From contig NZ_DASUCC010000099.1 in NCBI RefSeq assembly GCF_035762905.1, positions 13,326-77,325 on the forward strand: DNA of 64,000 bases. The letters are read 5' to 3'. The notes beneath the pieces were generated by a model. It did not search any database. It was not told the origin of the DNA and saw nothing but the letters and a program-made list of their open reading frames with translations. The position numbers were made by a program, and so were the translations under genes. Within the stretch, counting starts at the first letter, position 1; every line of letters starts with the position of its first letter. The stretch is from DASYTH01 sp035762905 (GTDB lineage: Bacteria; Actinomycetota; Actinomycetes; Mycobacteriales; Pseudonocardiaceae). Below are positions 25,985-34,182 of this stretch, one piece after another.

Positions 25985-26274
25985 GCCCGCTCATTAGGAC
26001 TGGCTCCGAGACCGCCCTCGGTGAGGACGCCCGCTTTGAGGAACGCCTTCACCAGGCCAGAATGCGTTTGTCGCCGACAGGCTTCCGCACCCGGTCCATC
26101 AGGGCCGGATTCGAAATTTCGTCGAAAGAGGCTTTCAAGTCTCCCTCAACGATCCCCTCCTACGATCGGAACGCAACGTGATGAATCTCTGCCGGCTTCA
26201 ATGTGACGGGCGGTGTCACCGTCCACTCCAGCGTGCGCGCGCCTCGGTTCTTCCGCACCCGATCCAAGGCGCTT
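25985..26274 (-). pseudogene. Decayed group II intron reverse transcriptase/maturase
   Basis: Three frames on the minus strand together spell the start of a bacterial group II intron protein. They are SALDRVRKNRGART, then AGVDGDTARHIEA (frameshift near 26238), then EGIVEGDLKASFDEIS with NPALMDRVRKPVGDKRILA, then LVKAFLKAGVLTE (frameshift near 26062). These correspond to RT domains 0 to 2. The catalytic YADD block, maturase domain and intron RNA ends are not visible. About 50 codons between the second and third parts are also missing. Confidence 0.75.
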
Positions 26275-26373
26275 GCGCATGGATCCGGTCTGATCGACAT
26301 TGATCGAATAGACCACCCGTTCGTGTATCCAACACGAATGGCGCCGCACCAATGAATTCTCTAGATTGACCGG

Positions 26374-28569
26374 GTGCCGTCGTCGCCAGGGGTCCGCCGT
26401 GCCGCCGGATCGTCAGTGCGGGTTGGCGGCGGGATGCTGATTCTTGCGGCGGCCGGCTACGTGTTCGTCGCATGCACGGGGCACGGGCTTCCTCCGGAGG
26501 AGGCAAACCTCGCGATCACGTTCTACTTCCTGGCCAACATCGTCGGTCCGGGCATCTTCGGGGCGCTCGAACAGGTGGCCAACAGGTCGACCAGCCGGGC
26601 ACTCACCGGCGGGCTGTCACTCGGCGCCGAGCTACATCGGGTCCGGCGCGCCGGCATCGGCCTGGCCGCGGTCGTCACGGCTCTGCTGGTGCTGCTCGCG
26701 CCCATTCTGGGCGGTCGCACGCTGCACGGTGACTGGGGACTTTACTGTCTCGTGCTGGCTATTCCGGTCATCAACGCGGCACAGCACCGGGTACGCGGTC
26801 AGCTCGTCGGGCTTGGGCGCCTCGACAGGTTCGGCGGCATGCTCGCCGTCGAGGGCATCGCCAGGGTGCTGTTCTGCATCCCGTTGTTGTGCACGGGTGT
26901 CGGTAGCGCGTGGGTCTACGGATCGACCTATCTCGCCGCAACCGCCGTCGCGCTGTTGGTGGGTACCACGTGGCTGCGGACGGAACTGATGGCGGAGCCG
27001 GGCCGTGCAACGCCCGGTACGGCCCATCCGGTCGGCAGGAGCCTTGCCGCATTGTCGTGTGCCACCCTCTTCGCGCAGATGTTGCCGAACATCGCGCCAC
27101 TGGCGGTCAGTTCGCAGCTTGCGCCGGACAGCACCATCGCGCTCGCGTTCGGTCATGCCGTGGTCGTCGCACGGATCCCGGTGCTGCTGTTCTTCCCGAT
27201 CACGACAGTGCTCACCTCACACCTGACCGCCGCCGTGACCAGACGCGAGTTCGCGGTGGTGGGTCGCACGATTCGGCTGGCCCTGGCGGCGATCGCCGGG
27301 ATCGGATTGGTGGGGACGATCCTTTTCGTGCTGGTCGGCAACTGGGTGCTGCGTACCTTCATGTCCTCTCCGGTGAGTCTTTCCGGTCCGACCATGACAC
27401 TGCTGGCCGCGAGCACGATGACGATGGTGGCGGCAGCGGCCGTTCAGCCGGGGTTGATCGCACTCGGTCGGGACAAGGTTGTGACTTTCGGTTGGGCGCT
27501 CGGTTCGGCCAGCACCCTGGCGTGGGCATCGCTGCCGCAGGATCCGGTCGACGCGGCAGCGGTCGGTCAGGTCATCGGTCCGGGTCTCACCCTTCTCCTC
27601 GGGTTGCTGGGCATCCGTGCCGGCCTGCGCGACGTTGCCGTGGCCGTCCCAACCCCACCGCACACGGAGAATCACGATACCGATACGGTGCGTCACGTCC
27701 CGCAATCGCATCGTTCGGAGGTCCACTTGAGTCAGCGCCCGCGCTCACTGACGGCAGACTCCATTGCCGCCGCGGCAACTATTGCCGATGCACCGGATCC
27801 GGGTCCACTCGCGCGCCTTCAGGTGCCTCGCCCGGTCGACAGACACGACTACGTACGGGAGCGCTGTGCGGGACTGCGGGTCCTCGACCTGGGAGCCTAC
27901 GACGAAACCGAGGTCGACAGGGCTCAGCACAAATCGTGGCGATGGCTGCATGCCGAGATTGCCTCGGTCGCGCGCGAAGTGCTCGGCGTGGACTCCTCCG
28001 AGAGACTGCGGGCCAGTGGGAGCGGGGGTATCGACACCAGGTGTGGTTCGCGGATCGTGTACGGAGAGGTCGAAAACCTAGGACCCATCCTCGAGAAGTT
28101 CCAGCCCGACCTCATCGTGGCCGGCGAACTGATCGAACACACCCACGACACTTTGGGCTGGTTGAGGCAGATCGGCCACGTTGCCCCCGGCACCCCGCTG
28201 ATCGCAACGACACCGAATACCACTTCGATGATCAACCTGGTGCTGGCACTCCTCGGCCGGGAAAGCGCCCATCCCGACCACCTGCAGGTCTATTCGTTCC
28301 GTACGCTCGCCACGCTCGCCGGCCGGGTGCCGATGTACGACGTGTCCGTGCGGACCTACTACTACGACCCGCATACCTTCGTGAGCAGAGTTCCGCGCCT
28401 TGCGATCCCACTGGTCGCCGCGGCGAGCACGGTTCTGCGGCTGACCCAGTTCCTCTTTCCCATGACGGCGGGCGGCTTGATTCTGGAGGGCACGGTCGGT
28501 CGGCCCGCCGACTGCCGCGCCCAGAACGCGGTCGATCGCAAGGCTGATCACGCGAGGAGAGCCGGTTGA
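26374..28569 (+). CDS. Wzx/MurJ-like flippase domain fused to a SAM-methyltransferase-like domain
   Basis: 731 residues from GTG 26374. Residues 1-430 have twelve or more hydrophobic segments in the pattern of polysaccharide flippases (ANLAITFYFLANIVGPGIFG; ALSCATLFAQMLPNIAPLAV). A polar linker follows at about 430-490. Residues 490-720 form a class I methyltransferase: RERCAGLRVLDLGAYDETEV, PDLIVAGELIEHTHDTLGWL and PGTPLIATTPNTTSMINLVL. A TTG at 27728 preceded by GGAGGTCCAC, in the same frame, may start a separate methyltransferase from the same message. The next gene overlaps its stop codon. Confidence 0.75.
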   Translation: MPSSPGVRRAAGSSVRVGGGMLILAAAGYVFVACTGHGLPPEEANLAITFYFLANIVGPGIFGALEQVANRSTSRALTGGLSLGAELHRVRRAGIGLAAVVTALLVLLAPILGGRTLHGDWGLYCLVLAIPVINAAQHRVRGQLVGLGRLDRFGGMLAVEGIARVLFCIPLLCTGVGSAWVYGSTYLAATAVALLVGTTWLRTELMAEPGRATPGTAHPVGRSLAALSCATLFAQMLPNIAPLAVSSQLAPDSTIALAFGHAVVVARIPVLLFFPITTVLTSHLTAAVTRREFAVVGRTIRLALAAIAGIGLVGTILFVLVGNWVLRTFMSSPVSLSGPTMTLLAASTMTMVAAAAVQPGLIALGRDKVVTFGWALGSASTLAWASLPQDPVDAAAVGQVIGPGLTLLLGLLGIRAGLRDVAVAVPTPPHTENHDTDTVRHVPQSHRSEVHLSQRPRSLTADSIAAAATIADAPDPGPLARLQVPRPVDRHDYVRERCAGLRVLDLGAYDETEVDRAQHKSWRWLHAEIASVAREVLGVDSSERLRASGSGGIDTRCGSRIVYGEVENLGPILEKFQPDLIVAGELIEHTHDTLGWLRQIGHVAPGTPLIATTPNTTSMINLVLALLGRESAHPDHLQVYSFRTLATLAGRVPMYDVSVRTYYYDPHTFVSRVPRLAIPLVAAASTVLRLTQFLFPMTAGGLILEGTVGRPADCRAQNAVDRKADHARRAG

Positions 28570-29609
28570 CCAGCACAAGACCCCGGGACATCCCGCTGCC
28601 CAGGGTCAGTGCCGTTGTACTGGCGTGGCGGGCGGAGCCGTGGTTGCGCCGATGCGTCACCTCCCTTCTCGCGTCCGAGAAGGTTGACATCGACGTCGTA
28701 CTGGTTGACAACGGGTGCACGACCGATGACGTCGAAGTCCTCGGTGAACTCGACCGGGTGCGAATCGTGCGGCCAGGCCGGAATCTCGGTTACGCCGAAG
28801 GAAACAACGTCGGGGTCGCCGCTTCGGCGGGCGACTATGTCGCGCTCGTCAACCAGGACGCGATCGTCGAGCCCGGAACGCTGAGCCGGCTCGTCGAAGA
28901 ACTCGCGACCTCCGACGTCGCCGTCGTCGCGGCCAGCGCCCGACTCGCCGAGGATCCGCGGCTGCTCAACTCCAGCGGCACCGTCGTCCACGTGTTGGGC
29001 TTGAGCTGGGTAGGAGATCTTGGTGAGCCGGAGACCCGCGCGGCACCTACCGACACCGCCGGCGCGACGGGGGCCGGACTTGTCACCACCAGAACCCACT
29101 GGGACCGCCTGGGTGGCTTCTTCGAGCACTACTTCGCCTACTACGAGGATGCTGACCTTTCTCTCCGAACGTGGCGGCTGGGACTACGAGTCGTGAGTGT
29201 TCCGGATGCCGTGCTCGTGCACCGCTACGAGTTCTCCCGCAACAGCAACAAGTATTACCTGATCGAGCGAAACCGGTTGATATTCGTATTGACCATGTGG
29301 AGTGGACGCGCGCTGTTGTTGCTCGCCCCGGCGCTGATCGGCCTGGAGCTGGCCATGCTGGTACTCGCGATCAGGCAGGGCTGGTTGCGAGACAAGGTAC
29401 GTGGTTGGGTCTGGCTGTGGAACAAGCGCGGCACGTGGCTGGCGCGCCGCCGGGTGCTGCAGGCCGAGCGAGTCAGGCCAGAGTCCGAATGGATGCGCCT
29501 GCTCACCACCCGAGTGGACACACCCTTGATCGACGTCCCCCCCGCCGTGCTGACGCCACTCAACACCGTCGTCTCAATGTACTGGCGCCTGGTCAGGCGC
29601 CTCGTCTGA
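28566..29609 (+). CDS. Family 2 glycosyltransferase (rhamnosyltransferase-like)
   Basis: 347 residues from TTG 28566, which overlaps the stop of the flippase gene. The GT-A nucleotide-sugar site is VSAVVLAWRAEPWLRRCVTS, VDIDVVLVDNGCTTDDVEVL, NLGYAEGNNVGVAASAGDYV and ALVNQDAIVEPGT (the DxD-equivalent NQDA). The acceptor region contains GGFFEHYFAYYEDADLSLRT. A C-terminal hydrophobic helix (ALLLLAPALIGLELAMLVLA) anchors it to the membrane. With the flippase it forms a surface-glycan operon. Confidence 0.9.
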   Translation: MTSTRPRDIPLPRVSAVVLAWRAEPWLRRCVTSLLASEKVDIDVVLVDNGCTTDDVEVLGELDRVRIVRPGRNLGYAEGNNVGVAASAGDYVALVNQDAIVEPGTLSRLVEELATSDVAVVAASARLAEDPRLLNSSGTVVHVLGLSWVGDLGEPETRAAPTDTAGATGAGLVTTRTHWDRLGGFFEHYFAYYEDADLSLRTWRLGLRVVSVPDAVLVHRYEFSRNSNKYYLIERNRLIFVLTMWSGRALLLLAPALIGLELAMLVLAIRQGWLRDKVRGWVWLWNKRGTWLARRRVLQAERVRPESEWMRLLTTRVDTPLIDVPPAVLTPLNTVVSMYWRLVRRLV

Positions 29610-29634
29610 CCAGGACACTGCATACCGGCCACTC

Positions 29635-29988
29635 TCACGTGATCTCGGAATCCGCCCCGAACGGCCGTTCTACGTGCTGCAGCGCGACTTTGCGAACCAG
29701 CAGCGCATATTTTGATTCCAACTCCTTGAAACGCAGGTAGGCGTTGAGTGTGGCGAACGTGAAAACGACCACGAGCAGGTACAGCAGGAGGTCTGTGCCC
29801 CGGCTGACCCCTACCCAGGTGGCGACCATCTGTACGTCCCCCGGCCGCAGCACCGCGTACATGCCGAATATGACAAAGGAAACGAAGCCGATCTTGGTGC
29901 CGGCCGCCGTGTGTGCGCTGCCCCGCCTGCGGCGGAACAGGAAAAGGAGCCCGATCGACGATGCGATGAGCAAATACTGGATCAGCAT
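29635..29988 (-). CDS. DUF2304-family small membrane protein
   Basis: 117 residues with three membrane helices: LIQYLLIASSIGLLFLF, then KIGFVSFVIFGMYAVLRPGD, then GTDLLLYLLVVVFTFATLNA. A cytoplasmic helix follows, YLRFKELESKYALLVRKVAL. DUF2304 proteins regularly accompany polyprenyl-phosphate glycosyltransferases and help them at the membrane. Here the GT2 gene is 6 bp upstream in the same operon, as expected. Confidence 0.88.
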   Translation of the reverse strand: MLIQYLLIASSIGLLFLFRRRRGSAHTAAGTKIGFVSFVIFGMYAVLRPGDVQMVATWVGVSRGTDLLLYLLVVVFTFATLNAYLRFKELESKYALLVRKVALQHVERPFGADSEIT

Positions 29989-29994
29989 AGGCCC

Positions 29995-30690
29995 CTACAA
30001 GTGCGTCTTGTTTCTCAGCATGTTGTCGAACACGATATTGATACCGTTGATCAACGGCTGACCCTTGAGCATGGAATAGTCGGTGTACCGAATTGTCACC
30101 GGCTGCTCGACCACCCGCCAGTGGTACCGCGTGATCATCTCGATGATCTCTGAAGCATGGCTCATGCCGTTCAGGGTGATCTTCATCTGATGCGCGACGG
30201 CTCGGTTGAACGCACGCAACCCGTTGTGCGCGTCGGTAAGACCCAGTCGGCGTAGGTGCGGACTCAGCATCACCACCGATTTCAGGACGGCGCGTTTGGC
30301 CCTGGGCACGTTCGATGTGTCACCGCGGAACCTGGTGCCCAGCACAATGTCCACGTCCTCGGACCGCAGCCGGTGCAGCATCGTGACCACGTCGTCGATC
30401 TGATGTTGTCCGTCCGCATCGAACGTCACGAAGTAGCGGGCCCCGGGCTGCGCCCGGGCGTACTCCAAACCGCTCTGGATGGCCGCTCCCGCGCCGAGGT
30501 TCACCGTGTGCTGGATCAAGTGTGCGCCCGCACGCCTAATCTCGGCGGCGGAGTTGTCGCTGCTGCCATCATCGACACACACGATGTTGCAGAATGTGCG
30601 GCCGGCGTTGCGGATGACGTCACCTACAACCGGGCTCTCATTGAAAACCGGAACGATGAGCCACACGTCTGACCAGTCCGTCATTGTCAT
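29995..30690 (-). CDS. Dolichyl/polyprenyl-phosphate mannosyltransferase-like GT2
   Basis: 231 residues from ATG 30688-30690. GT2 motifs are VWLIVPVFNESPVVGDVIRN, IVCVDDGSSDNSAAEIRRAG, NLGAGAAIQSGLEYARAQPG and the metal-binding FVTFDADGQHQIDD. LTDAHNGLRAFNRAVAHQMK is characteristic of the polyprenyl-phosphate group. It loads a sugar onto a lipid carrier at the inner leaflet. Its ATG overlaps the TGA of the upstream short ORF (ATGA), and the DUF2304 gene follows directly. Confidence 0.9.
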   Translation of the reverse strand: MTMTDWSDVWLIVPVFNESPVVGDVIRNAGRTFCNIVCVDDGSSDNSAAEIRRAGAHLIQHTVNLGAGAAIQSGLEYARAQPGARYFVTFDADGQHQIDDVVTMLHRLRSEDVDIVLGTRFRGDTSNVPRAKRAVLKSVVMLSPHLRRLGLTDAHNGLRAFNRAVAHQMKITLNGMSHASEIIEMITRYHWRVVEQPVTIRYTDYSMLKGQPLINGINIVFDNMLRNKTHL

Positions 30691-31049
30691 TTCGCCATCT
30701 GCTTTCTGCGTCCCTCGGCGGGGGCACCGCATGCGGTCTGTCCGACGTGCGGCCGTGCGGCGCTGAGGCGGGGACGCAGGCGCCGGCTCAACAGAGCACG
30801 CGGCCGCTCACCCTCATCCGTCAACGCAGTGGCCTCACGGGCGCGCTGTGCTGCCAACATGTCGGTAGGACGGGGGACGCGTCGACACTGCACCGTGTCG
30901 AAAATGTCCAGTGACAGCACCGAACACGACCGGTCGATGATCATCCGTTGGTTGTCGTCAAGCAGGCGGTAAGTTCTGCCAGCCGGTTCGGTGGCCATGC
31001 GGGAGCCAGCCTCCGTCCAATCTGTCATGGGGGCAGCGCGAGGCCACAT
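30687..31049 (-). CDS. Short HAD-like ORF, probably truncated
   Basis: 120 residues. The middle reads SCSVLSLDIFDTVQCRRVPR with PTDMLAAQRAR, matching the first motif (DxFDT) of HAD-type proteins found in glycan and spore-coat loci. Those are normally several hundred residues longer, and no later HAD motif (Lys, DD) is present. The Arg-rich C-terminal third looks like read-through. Its stop overlaps the GT2 start as ATGA, so it may still be translated as a coupling ORF. Confidence 0.45.
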   Translation of the reverse strand: MWPRAAPMTDWTEAGSRMATEPAGRTYRLLDDNQRMIIDRSCSVLSLDIFDTVQCRRVPRPTDMLAAQRAREATALTDEGERPRALLSRRLRPRLSAARPHVGQTACGAPAEGRRKQMAK

Positions 31050-31199
31050 CGTGGTCGGAACGGTCGGAACATCGCAACTCCTTCACCCCATGGTGGGCGT
31101 GTCGCGGCCATGCCAAGCAGGGCGGCGAGTCGCCGCCGGAAACCACCGCGCCAACTGCCGGACACGGCCGCCTTCCGCTCATGTCCAACGGCACCGCTC

Positions 31200-31700
31200 G
31201 ACGGCGGGGCGGTCTCTTAGCCGGTGATGTCGCGTGGCATCGGGAGCCGTCGGGCTGGTCGGCGTCGGGGAGCCCCTCGGCCAGGTTCGCGGTCCGGCAG
31301 GCGGCGGTGTCTCGGTTCCAGACGCAGATCATGCCGTCGCCGTGGTGGGCGGCGGGGTCGGTGCGGGCGAGCAGCCGCTCGGCGTTGCGCACAAGATATC
31401 CGCACACTCGACCACGAACCGGCCGGGCGGACCAACTCGTGCGCGGCGTGCACAGCCAGCCTGGTCTGCCGATCCCGGCCATCCCCTCCCCCTCGGTGGT
31501 CACCACCGATTGCCCGCGACCTGCCGGTAGAGCTTGGCCAGATCGGCATCCCGGCCGGTGAAGTCGGCGATGCGGCGCAGCTCGCCGACCGCCACCGTCG
31601 TGCTCGCCGAACTCGAGCAGCGCCCCAGGCGTGCTGCTCCACCACCCCCAGTGCTGCTCGTAGAGCCGGGCCAGCTCAGCACGCAACGCCGGCCTGGCTC
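31200..31700 (-). pseudogene. Fragments of a decayed gene, possibly integrase-like
   Basis: Several short coding-like segments appear in different minus-strand frames: GALLEFGEHD, LRRIADFTGRDADLAKLYRQ, and DPAAHHGDGMICVWNRDTAA followed by CRTANLAEGLPDADQPDGSR with CHAT. The last, with its spaced Cys residues, resembles the C-terminal tail of large actinomycete site-specific recombinases, though I cannot confirm this. Frameshifts every 100 bp or so show that the gene is dead. Nothing intact lies between 31050 and 31875. Confidence 0.4.
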
Positions 31701-31875
31701 GATGTCCTCGAACGGCTGCCCCGCCACAACGCCCCGCCAGCAACGCGGCCGCGCTGGCCAGGTCGCTCCCACGGAAGGGCGGGGTTCGCCCATGCGGGGT
31801 TTACCGACACATGATCGGCTACCGGGCCGATCTGAGGGACAGACGGGAGTCAACCGGTAGGAGGCCCGCTCCCGC

Positions 31876-32523
31876 TCAGTCGTGGGCCAGGTCGCCGCGA
31901 CGCAGGGTGTAGAGGAGGTTGGCGCGGAGGCTGGGAACGCGTGCTTCACACGCGACGGCGAATCCTGGCAGGGCCTGTGCCATCAAGTGACGGAGTTCGT
32001 CCCGGTCGGCGAAGCGCACCGTCTTGTCCCCGCTGAAGTAACGGTCCGCGAAGTAGATGGAGAGATATCCGGGGTGCCGGCTGCGCTCGCACTCCTTGAT
32101 CGCAATCGTTCCGTTTGCCGAGACCAGTCGGCCGGCATCGCCGAGCACCTGAACTCGCTGCGCTGGCGGCACGTGGTGCAGCACGTCGACGATCGCGACC
32201 AGGTCGAACCGGTCGAGTGACTCCGCGAGAAAGTCCGACACGGCGGTGGTGTGAAAGCTCACCCGACTCCGGTCCCCGCGGAAGAGCCGACCCGGATTGT
32301 CCGCGACATCGATACCGACGTACTCCGCTTCGGGGAAGACCTCGCACAACCGCTGGGCGAACAGACCGTCACCGCAACCGATCTCCAGGATCCGTTTCGC
32401 CTCGGTCAGGCTGGCGAGTGTGACAGCAAGGTCGTCCAAGTTGATGAAGAAACTTCGATATGCTTGTGCCGCCGCGACCTCGAAACGACCGAGGCGGCGC
32501 CTGATGCCGGGTCCGAGAGCCAC
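31876..32523 (-). CDS. Class I SAM-dependent methyltransferase
   Basis: 215 residues from GTG 32521-32523, chosen because AAAGGAG lies 5 bp upstream; the ATG six codons earlier (32541) has a poor site. SAM motif I is KRILEIGCGDGLFAQRLCEV, followed by AEYVGIDVADNPGRLFRGDR, DRFDLVAIVDVLHHVPPAQR and GTIAIKECERSRHPG. The general type matches small-molecule or sugar methyltransferases. It may serve the glycan made by the neighbouring glycosyltransferases; this is inference from context. Confidence 0.85.
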   Translation of the reverse strand: MALGPGIRRRLGRFEVAAAQAYRSFFINLDDLAVTLASLTEAKRILEIGCGDGLFAQRLCEVFPEAEYVGIDVADNPGRLFRGDRSRVSFHTTAVSDFLAESLDRFDLVAIVDVLHHVPPAQRVQVLGDAGRLVSANGTIAIKECERSRHPGYLSIYFADRYFSGDKTVRFADRDELRHLMAQALPGFAVACEARVPSLRANLLYTLRRGDLAHD

Positions 32524-32849
32524 TCTTTCTCCTTTGTCCATATGGGACCTGTCGGGCTCGGGCGGGTACCGAACCCGGCACGACGCGCGGCCGTCCGCCG
32601 GCTGCCTGGCCGTTCCCGGCCGGCAACCGAGGCATGGGCGGAGATGGTAGCGGCCCGCCGTGTCCGGCCGTGGGACCGTCACCGACGGGCAACTGCACAC
32701 AGTCATGTTTGGCCACACCCCCTCATACCAACGGGCTATGGGGTGTCTCACGGCGGAGAATTCGACGCGGGCCCACCGTGATCGTTCCGCGCAGCGCCAG
32801 GATGCTATGCGGTGGTGGCGATTCCGGGTGCATCCGCGATTCACCCGTC

Positions 32850-33660
32850 TGAGTGGTCAGCGCACGCCGAAACCTGTTGCTGTTCATGGGGAATGAGTCA
32901 CGAGCTGGACGACCCGCGCTCACTCGCCCTGCCGGACGGGCACACGCTGACCCGACTTGCCGATGCGCTGGTGGAGCGGTCGACCGATTAGTTCAGAGGA
33001 TGGAGTGGTGTGGTGCTGTTCGCCGCGTGCACGGCGGCGCGGATCGGGGAGCTGTCCGGCTGCCGGGCCCAAGACGTCGACACCACGGCGTGGACCTGGA
33101 CCGTGCGGCGGCAGACCACCCCCTCCCCGGCGACCTGGTCGACAAGGGCAAGCGGACCCGGGCTGTGCCGCTGATCGAGGAGATCCGGCCGCTTGTGCAA
33201 CGGATCTCGGCAGTTGACCGGGACCCCGACGCCCGGCTCTTCGTCGGACCGCGCGGCGGCCGGATCAGTACCGCCATGCTTCGTAGTGCACGCACGGGGA
33301 TGACGTGGTTGATCGACTCGGCTTCGAACACCTACGACGGCACGACCTACGCCACGTCACCGATGCGGGCGAGCTGCTGTCCAAGCACCTGCGGGCGGCC
33401 CGTGGCGCGAAACTGCGTGCGGTAGAGCAAAGCCCAATGCAGACTGTGTTACCCGGCGCGAAGACAAGGCCGCCGTTCTCTGGAGCTCACGACAACCGCT
33501 CAACACACTCGCCCGATCGATCATCCGAGCCTTTGACAACCTCGCCGACATCCACGGAGAAGCCGGCTATCTCGCACAATGGCACTCACCCTTCCCGCGC
33601 CAGGAGCTGGCGAACCTCCGCAAAGCCTGGCGCACCCGGCAAACAGCCGACGGCCGGTCA
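32850..33660 (+). pseudogene. Frameshifted tyrosine recombinase (integrase) and trailing fragment
   Basis: Plus-strand segments read in three frames as a phage-type integrase catalytic domain: FAACTAARIGELSGCRAQDV (catalytic Arg), then DKGKRTRAVPLIEEIRPLVQ with DARLFVGPRGGRISTAMLR, then DRLGFEHLRRHDLRHV (the HxxR box). Shifts fall near 33115 and 33300. The final Tyr segment is not recognised. A further open stretch at 33455-33662 (EDKAAVLWSSRQPLNTLARS) belongs to another lost or mobile gene. Confidence 0.7.
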
Positions 33661-33764
33661 TGACCCGATGGTCCCGAAACGGTCCCCAAATGATCACCGG
33701 AATATACTTCAGTAGGCGTCGCTTGCGCCAAACTGGGCATGGCAGGGACCAGTGGGAGCCAGCG

Positions 33765-33949
33765 AATCCAACCTGTTCAGCACCAACAGGTCGCGCGCCG
33801 TTCGGTGGAGCGCCGCCGGCGCCATCACCAACCTCGGCTACTCCCCGGCGGCTTCTACAGCCATGCCCTCGCAATCAACGGGGCCGGCACCATCCTCGGC
33901 AACGCCGACGCCCCGACGGCGAGAACCACGCCGTGATCTGGCGCTGAGC
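33765..33949 (+). pseudogene. C-terminal remnant of a HAF-repeat secreted protein
   Basis: Two frames give RAVRWSAAGAITNLGY and then SPGGFYSHALAINGAGTILG followed by NADAPDGENHAVIWR and a stop. The pattern of AVRW, TNLG, AINGAGTILG and HAVIW is that of HAF-type extracellular repeats. Only the last repeat remains and a frameshift lies near 33840. The region 33950-34182 shows no gene. Confidence 0.5.
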
Positions 33950-34182
33950 CCGGTACGTCCCCTGGTGACGACGACCTTCCCCCTGGCGTATCCCCCGTTC
34001 GAGGAAGCCGATCGCCTCGAGCGTCTTGCTCAGCGGGAAGGTCGGTCGATCACCGGATTACCCGCAGCGCCTGACCGCCGGCTGACCGCGGGCTGACCGG
34101 GCGGCAAAATCCCAAATGGCCGCTGACCCTCGCCGGGTTGGGCTAACGTACTCGCACCCAGCGACGTGGGGGGTGCCCATCG

